Below, piece by piece: positions 5,690 to 10,609 of a DNA stretch of 10,609 nucleotides. The notes beneath the pieces were generated by a model that saw only the letters and a list, made by a program, of their open reading frames with translations, did no database searches and was not told the origin of the DNA. Made by a program: the position numbers and the translations under genes. Numbering within the stretch: position 1 is the first letter of the stretch; the number at the start of each line of letters is the position of its first letter. Source of the DNA: a bacterium (GTDB lineage: Bacteria; Pseudomonadota; Gammaproteobacteria; Burkholderiales; Burkholderiaceae_C); NCBI GenBank assembly GCA_030824095.1, contig JAVBYK010000405.1:1-10609 (forward strand). The letters are read 5' to 3'.

Positions 5690-7155
5690 GGAGCGGGTGC
5701 CAGTGGCAGCGAGAGAATGAATTGCGCACCACGCGGTGCATGGGCCTGTGCCAGCAACTGCCCGCCCATGCCCACGGCCAGGGTCTCACACAGGCTCAAG
5801 CCCAGACCCAGGCCGCCCTCCCGGGTGGTGAAAAAGGGCTCGAACACGCGGGGCAGGATGTCAGGCGCTATGCCCGGGCCGCTGTCCACCACACGCAGTA
5901 CGCCGGCGCCCTCTTCCACGGCGATGTGAATGGTGAGCTGGCGCTCGCCGGCTGGGACCTGGTCCAGCGCCTGCAGTGCGTTGGTCAGCAGGTTATGCAC
6001 GATCTGCTCAAGCGCTACGCGCTCCGCATGCACACGGACGGACTGCGCGGCCTTCACGGTTGCCGTCACGTCACGACGCCGGAGTTCGGGTTCCAGCAGG
6101 TCCAGCGCGTTGCGCACAACCGCCTCCAGATCGACGGCTTCATCGGGTTGCGCTGAACTGGGTTGCTCGACGGTTCGGCGCAGGCGCGCCAGCACCTCGG
6201 CAGCGCGGCGCGCCTGGGCGACGGCCTGGTCCATGGCTTGACACGCGGTGGAAAGCTCTGGCGGATCGTCCTGCAATAGGCGCTTGGCCGCCTGCGTGTT
6301 GGCCAGTATGGCCGTGAGGGGCTGGTTGAGTTCATGGGCCATGCCCGCGGCGAGTTCGCCCAGGGTATTCAGGCGCGCCACCTGCCCCACGCGCAACAGT
6401 TCTTCGGCGCGACGCCGCGCACTGCGTTGGCCCTGCCAGGCCGACCAGGCAACCACACCGCAGGCCACCCCCACAACCCACAGCAACATGAACGCCCAGG
6501 GCAACTCCTGCCAACCGACCTGGCGGATGGCCACGACATCAAACGGCTGGCTGGCGCTGGCCAGATGCTTGTGAAATTCGAACCGCCACCCCCCATCACC
6601 GATACGGCCCGGTTGCACCACAAAGGCCTGCCCGGCATGTTCCAGCGTCACCCGCACCGGGCTGGTTTGCACGGGCATGGACCAGTCGTTCCATGGCACG
6701 CTGGCCTGCACGTCGATCAGCAGGGCGAAACTGGCCGGCTGCGCCGCCAGCACCAGCTGGTAGCGCGCTCGCTCGGCGGTGAAATCCAGGTTGGCCAACG
6801 CTGCACTACGCGCCAGGCGCGAAGCCTGCTCGGCCGCATCCAGAGCCGCATTGGGCCAGGCCGTACCCGGATCGCGCCGCTGCACACCGAGTATTTGCGG
6901 GTAGACGGACGACAAACGCTGCTCCGCAGCTTCGGCACCACCCGGCTGAAGAAGCCCCAGCGTGGCCAGCACGGCGTCGTGCTGCACGGCGCGCTGACTG
7001 AGCAGGCGGTGGCTGATGCGGGCATCGGTCTCGAAGGCGTCGCGCAGTTGACCCAACTCCAAGCGGGCCAGCAGCACGCAACCCACCGTGGACAGCATCA
7101 ACCACGCGACCAGGTGCGGTGCGTAGCGGGTGAGTCGCTGGTGCAGGGGGAACAC
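5686..7155 (-). CDS. Membrane sensor histidine kinase, cognate to the FixJ-type regulator
   Basis: 489 residues from a GTG start; an in-frame TGA five codons earlier rules out a longer protein, and the best ribosome site is a weak GAGGG about 10 bases before the GTG. Membrane segment about 12-31, a periplasmic sensor region about 32-218 with no domain I recognise, and a second membrane segment about 219-241. The cytoplasmic kinase resembles the FixL/DctB/TtrS group: phospho-acceptor His274 in AAGMAHELNQPLTAI, N-box Asn392 (HNLLTNALQAL), G1 box DSGPG starting at Asp424, F-box EPFFTT and G2 box GLGLGLSL. There is no PAS or haem-binding PAS visible between the second membrane segment and the H-box, so oxygen sensing like FixL is not supported. 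It follows the mipA-like gene by 21 bp and overlaps the regulator gene by 4 bp. Confidence 0.94.
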   Translation of the reverse strand: MFPLHQRLTRYAPHLVAWLMLSTVGCVLLARLELGQLRDAFETDARISHRLLSQRAVQHDAVLATLGLLQPGGAEAAEQRLSSVYPQILGVQRRDPGTAWPNAALDAAEQASRLARSAALANLDFTAERARYQLVLAAQPASFALLIDVQASVPWNDWSMPVQTSPVRVTLEHAGQAFVVQPGRIGDGGWRFEFHKHLASASQPFDVVAIRQVGWQELPWAFMLLWVVGVACGVVAWSAWQGQRSARRRAEELLRVGQVARLNTLGELAAGMAHELNQPLTAILANTQAAKRLLQDDPPELSTACQAMDQAVAQARRAAEVLARLRRTVEQPSSAQPDEAVDLEAVVRNALDLLEPELRRRDVTATVKAAQSVRVHAERVALEQIVHNLLTNALQALDQVPAGERQLTIHIAVEEGAGVLRVVDSGPGIAPDILPRVFEPFFTTREGGLGLGLSLCETLAVGMGGQLLAQAHAPRGAQFILSLPLAPAP

Positions 7156-7176
7156 TTGGCTAGGCCCTCAATCACC

Positions 7177-8010
7177 TCAGCGCGCGGCCGCGCGTTGTTC
7201 CGACCGCGCCAAGGTCCACAGTAGTCCGACGCCGACGGACGTGCCGGTGGTCTGCTGGAACAGCGGGCTGGCCATGTTGGCCGCGCCATCCATCAACTCA
7301 TGGCGCAAGAAGCCGAACACGCGGACATCCGGTGTAAGGCTTTTTGCCACGTTCAGCCCCAATCGGGTCGTGATCAACCACGCCTGCGCATCAAAGGTCG
7401 GGCGTGAGGGCGTCGCGAAGGGCTTTGAGACGCCATAGAAATAGTTGTTGAGGTTCTTGTCACCAAACACCAGACTGGCCGTGGCACCCAGGTTCCAGCC
7501 CGCCCCCATGTCGCGCACATCCAGAGACAGCTCGGGCTCAAACGCATAGCCTTGCTGCCGCACCCCGCTGTTGAACTCCAGCACTGCGCGCAGCGGCAAT
7601 TCCAGCCGAACGCGCGTACCCGGCGCAGGACGTGCCAGCGTAATCTTGACGCGCGGGCCAAACTCCACCAGCGTGCCCAGGTCGCTCATGCCCTTGCGGG
7701 CCCAGAGATCGTCGGAAGTGGCTGGCAGCGAGGCCGCGAACCCCAGATCCAGCTCGGCATCGTCGCTGCTGAACAGCCGGGCGCCCACGTCGCCCCGCTC
7801 TGCACGAAACACCTCCCCCCGGTACACCAGAATGGGCAGCGCCAGTGTGCGCGAAGCCCGGTCCGCCGACCCCGGGTAGGCCGGCGTACTGGCGGTGCCG
7901 CCAAATGCCCCCAATTCCCACAAGGGCAGTATCGGGCTCTGGGCTTGGACCACGGTTGCGCTCGCCACCAGGGCCAGAGCGGCTGCACAGCGTGCAAACT
8001 GACTTTTCAT
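7177..8010 (-). CDS. MipA/OmpV-family outer-membrane protein
   Basis: 277 residues from the ATG at 8010, which follows a purine-rich GGAAAGAAGA and opens a clean signal peptide (MKSQFARCAAALALVASATVVQA). The frame stays open further upstream, but only as a low-complexity Arg/Thr-rich shadow of the neighbouring His-rich tail. The mature protein is a predicted beta-barrel with alternating amphipathic strands. Family marks are the early WELGAFGG, PAYPGSADR and LPILVYRGEVFRAERGDVGARLF, and the middle segments FEPELSLDVRDMGAGWNLGA and NNYFYGV. MipA of E. coli bridges MltA and PBP1B; other members act as porin-like or stress-linked proteins. It lies 21 bp upstream of the kinase gene, so the three genes probably form one unit, suggesting an envelope-related signal. 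The C-terminus ends in RSEQRAAAR rather than the aromatic residue common in barrels. Confidence 0.9.
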   Translation of the reverse strand: MKSQFARCAAALALVASATVVQAQSPILPLWELGAFGGTASTPAYPGSADRASRTLALPILVYRGEVFRAERGDVGARLFSSDDAELDLGFAASLPATSDDLWARKGMSDLGTLVEFGPRVKITLARPAPGTRVRLELPLRAVLEFNSGVRQQGYAFEPELSLDVRDMGAGWNLGATASLVFGDKNLNNYFYGVSKPFATPSRPTFDAQAWLITTRLGLNVAKSLTPDVRVFGFLRHELMDGAANMASPLFQQTTGTSVGVGLLWTLARSEQRAAAR

Positions 8011-8044
8011 TCTTCTTTCCGAGCGTTGTGGGTTGTTGCGACCG

Positions 8045-8064
8045 AATGTAACGCAGCACGCTGC
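8045..8064 (-). promoter_or_regulatory. Candidate promoter and dyad upstream of the mipA-kinase-regulator unit
   Basis: In the 88 bp before the mipA-like gene, the minus strand contains a perfect dyad GCAGC-GT-GCTGC (8064-8053) directly followed by TACATT (8050-8045), a possible -10 element of the same sequence as the one proposed for hbpS. No good -35 is found 16-18 bp upstream, and the dyad would lie in the spacer, which would suit a repressor or a MerR-like spacer-binding factor. The 16-bp operator seen before hbpS is not present here. Weak evidence. Confidence 0.3.
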
Positions 8065-8082
8065 AGTCTGGTTTGCACGCTT

Positions 8083-8096
8083 CACGGCAGACCGTG
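8083..8096 (-). terminator. Short hairpin just after the DMT transporter stop
   Basis: A perfect 5-bp stem with a four-base loop (CACGG-TCTG-CCGTG on the minus strand) begins two bases after the TGA of the transporter gene. No T-run follows, so it is not a canonical intrinsic terminator. It could mark the end of the malQ-DMT transcript, stabilise its 3' end, or be chance. Confidence 0.25.
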
Positions 8097-8098
8097 CG

Positions 8099-9139
8099 TC
8101 AGTGGCTGTGTCGGTGGTGTGTATCCGGGTAGTGCGGATGGCTGTGGTGCAACGGCGCGTGCGTATGCGGGTGCTCATGCGGCTTCTCACCGACCGGCTC
8201 GCCATCGTGCGCATGCTGGTGGTGCGCGTCGTGCGTATGCCGGTGCGTGTGCACCAGCGGCTCGTGGGTGTGGGCATGCGCGTGGTGCTCGGTCAGGTGC
8301 AGCCAGACGCCCACGCCCATCAACGCTGCCGCCAGCCACAAAGTTGGTGAGGCGCCCTCGCCCAGCACGCCCAGCGCGAGCGCCGCACCGATGAAGGGTG
8401 CGGTCGAAAAATAGGCGCCGGTGCGCGCCGTGCCCAGGCCGCGCAGGGCCAGCACAAACAGCACCAGGCTGACGCCATAGCCCAGCAGACCCACCGCCAA
8501 TGTGCCGGCCAGCGTGGGCAAGGCCGGCAGGCTGGCACCCAGGCCAAAGCCCAGTAGCGTGTTCACCACGCCGGCCACCAGCCCCTTGGTCGCGGCAATG
8601 AACACGGCATCCGACGCCGACACGCGCCGGGTCAGGTTGTTGTCGATGGCCCAGCACAGGCAGGCCACCGCCACCCACAGCGGCCCCAATCCACGGGACG
8701 CGGTGTCACCCGTTTGCGGCCAGGCCAGCACCACGCCACCAGCCACGATGGCCAGCATGCCCCAGACGATGCGCCGGTCGGCGTTTTCCTTGAACACCAG
8801 CCAGGCGATCAGCGCCGTCAGCACGGCCTCCAGGTTCAGCAGCAGCGAGGTGGTGGCCCCGCTCGTGGAGACCAGACCCACCATCAACACCACCGGGCCG
8901 ACGACGCCACCAAACACAATGGCACTCAACAACCAGGGCCACTCGGCAGGCTGCAGGCCGGACGGTTTCCAGCCGCCGTCACGCAGCACACGGAAAAGGC
9001 TTAACCCCAAACCGCTGCCCAGATAGAGAAGCCCCGCCAACAGCACCGGTGGCAGGTCACCGACCAGCAGTTTGGCCAGCGGCGTGCTGGCACCAAACAG
9101 TGCCGCGGCTCCCAACGCGTAGATGACGCTGCGCTTCAC
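8099..9139 (-). CDS. EamA/DMT-family transporter with His-rich C-terminal tail
   Basis: 346 residues from a GTG start. Residues about 4-283 form the ten-helix drug/metabolite transporter fold as two EamA repeats: the first opens with VIYALGAAALFGASTPLAKLL and includes LLLNLEAVLTALIAWLVFKE, the second includes LGTARTGAYFSTAPFIGAALAL. It should be an inner-membrane carrier; the substrate is not predictable from the core. The last 62 residues (about 285-346) contain 25 histidines in HxH clusters and end in PDTHHRHSH, a tail likely to bind Ni, Co, Zn or Cu, and I recall similar tails in other EamA proteins. The GTG is three bases after the malQ stop and in the same frame (TAG-GCC-GTG), so no upstream start exists, and expression is likely coupled to malQ. 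A metal exporter, or a carrier with metal-sensing or storage tail, are both possible. Confidence 0.92.
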   Translation of the reverse strand: MKRSVIYALGAAALFGASTPLAKLLVGDLPPVLLAGLLYLGSGLGLSLFRVLRDGGWKPSGLQPAEWPWLLSAIVFGGVVGPVVLMVGLVSTSGATTSLLLNLEAVLTALIAWLVFKENADRRIVWGMLAIVAGGVVLAWPQTGDTASRGLGPLWVAVACLCWAIDNNLTRRVSASDAVFIAATKGLVAGVVNTLLGFGLGASLPALPTLAGTLAVGLLGYGVSLVLFVLALRGLGTARTGAYFSTAPFIGAALALGVLGEGASPTLWLAAALMGVGVWLHLTEHHAHAHTHEPLVHTHRHTHDAHHQHAHDGEPVGEKPHEHPHTHAPLHHSHPHYPDTHHRHSH

Positions 9140-9142
9140 GGC

Positions 9143-10609
<1,467 letters not shown>

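Noticed and set aside
7120..7126. Another TGCGTAG, inside the second kinase gene
   Set aside because: It lacks the ACG half of the operator and lies in coding sequence; a seven-base match is expected by chance.
6334..7224. Plus-strand open frame (296 codons) opposite the second kinase gene
   Set aside because: Low-complexity shadow with no recognisable domain, opposite the sensor region of a conserved kinase.
8011..8277. N-terminal extension of the mipA-like protein
   Set aside because: Arg/Thr-rich shadow of the transporter tail; the ATG at 8010 has a signal peptide and a purine-rich ribosome site.
7552..8394. Plus-strand open frame across mipA and the His-rich tail
   Set aside because: An Ala/Arg/Gly-rich frame produced by the histidine codon repeats of the opposite strand.

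Overview
The window is GC-rich, densely coded bacterial DNA. Gene content, GTG starts, tight stop/start overlaps and an AT-rich intergenic element of a type I associate with Comamonadaceae all point to a betaproteobacterium of the order Burkholderiales (Rhodoferax/Polaromonas/Acidovorax-like). This is inference, as the window holds no rRNA or other marker gene. No tRNA, rRNA, insertion sequence, phage gene or CRISPR array was seen.

Layout. Plus strand, 1-3572: a tightly packed three-gene unit encoding a secreted PhnD-type solute-binding protein (start cut off by the window edge), a membrane histidine kinase (1-bp overlap) and an NtrC-type sigma-54 response regulator (35-bp overlap). The organisation resembles ligand-binding-protein-assisted two-component systems such as AioX-AioS-AioR, but the ligand and targets are not visible here. 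A 136-bp convergent intergenic region (3573-3708) carries an AT-rich repeat-like element.

Minus strand, 3709-10609, reading from right to left: malQ (4-alpha-glucanotransferase, start beyond the window), an EamA/DMT-type transporter with a 62-residue tail containing 25 histidines, a MipA/OmpV outer-membrane protein, a second membrane histidine kinase, a FixJ/NarL-type response regulator, a secreted HbpS/GlcG-family protein and a secreted ankyrin-repeat protein. The likely transcription units are malQ-DMT, mipA-kinase-regulator, and hbpS-ank.

How it may work together. Two independent envelope-sensing modules meet tail to tail. In the second, the hbpS-ank promoter region carries two tandem copies of a 16-bp dyad (TGCGTAGYYRYACGRA, 22 bp apart). 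The proximal copy abuts the -35 position of a weak candidate promoter, as expected for activation by a FixJ-type regulator such as the one encoded just upstream. Secreted HbpS-like protein, kinase and LuxR-type regulator together recall the HbpS-SenS-SenR haem/redox system of Streptomyces. The tandem operator and this possible HbpS-linked sensory circuit are the most interesting features of the window.
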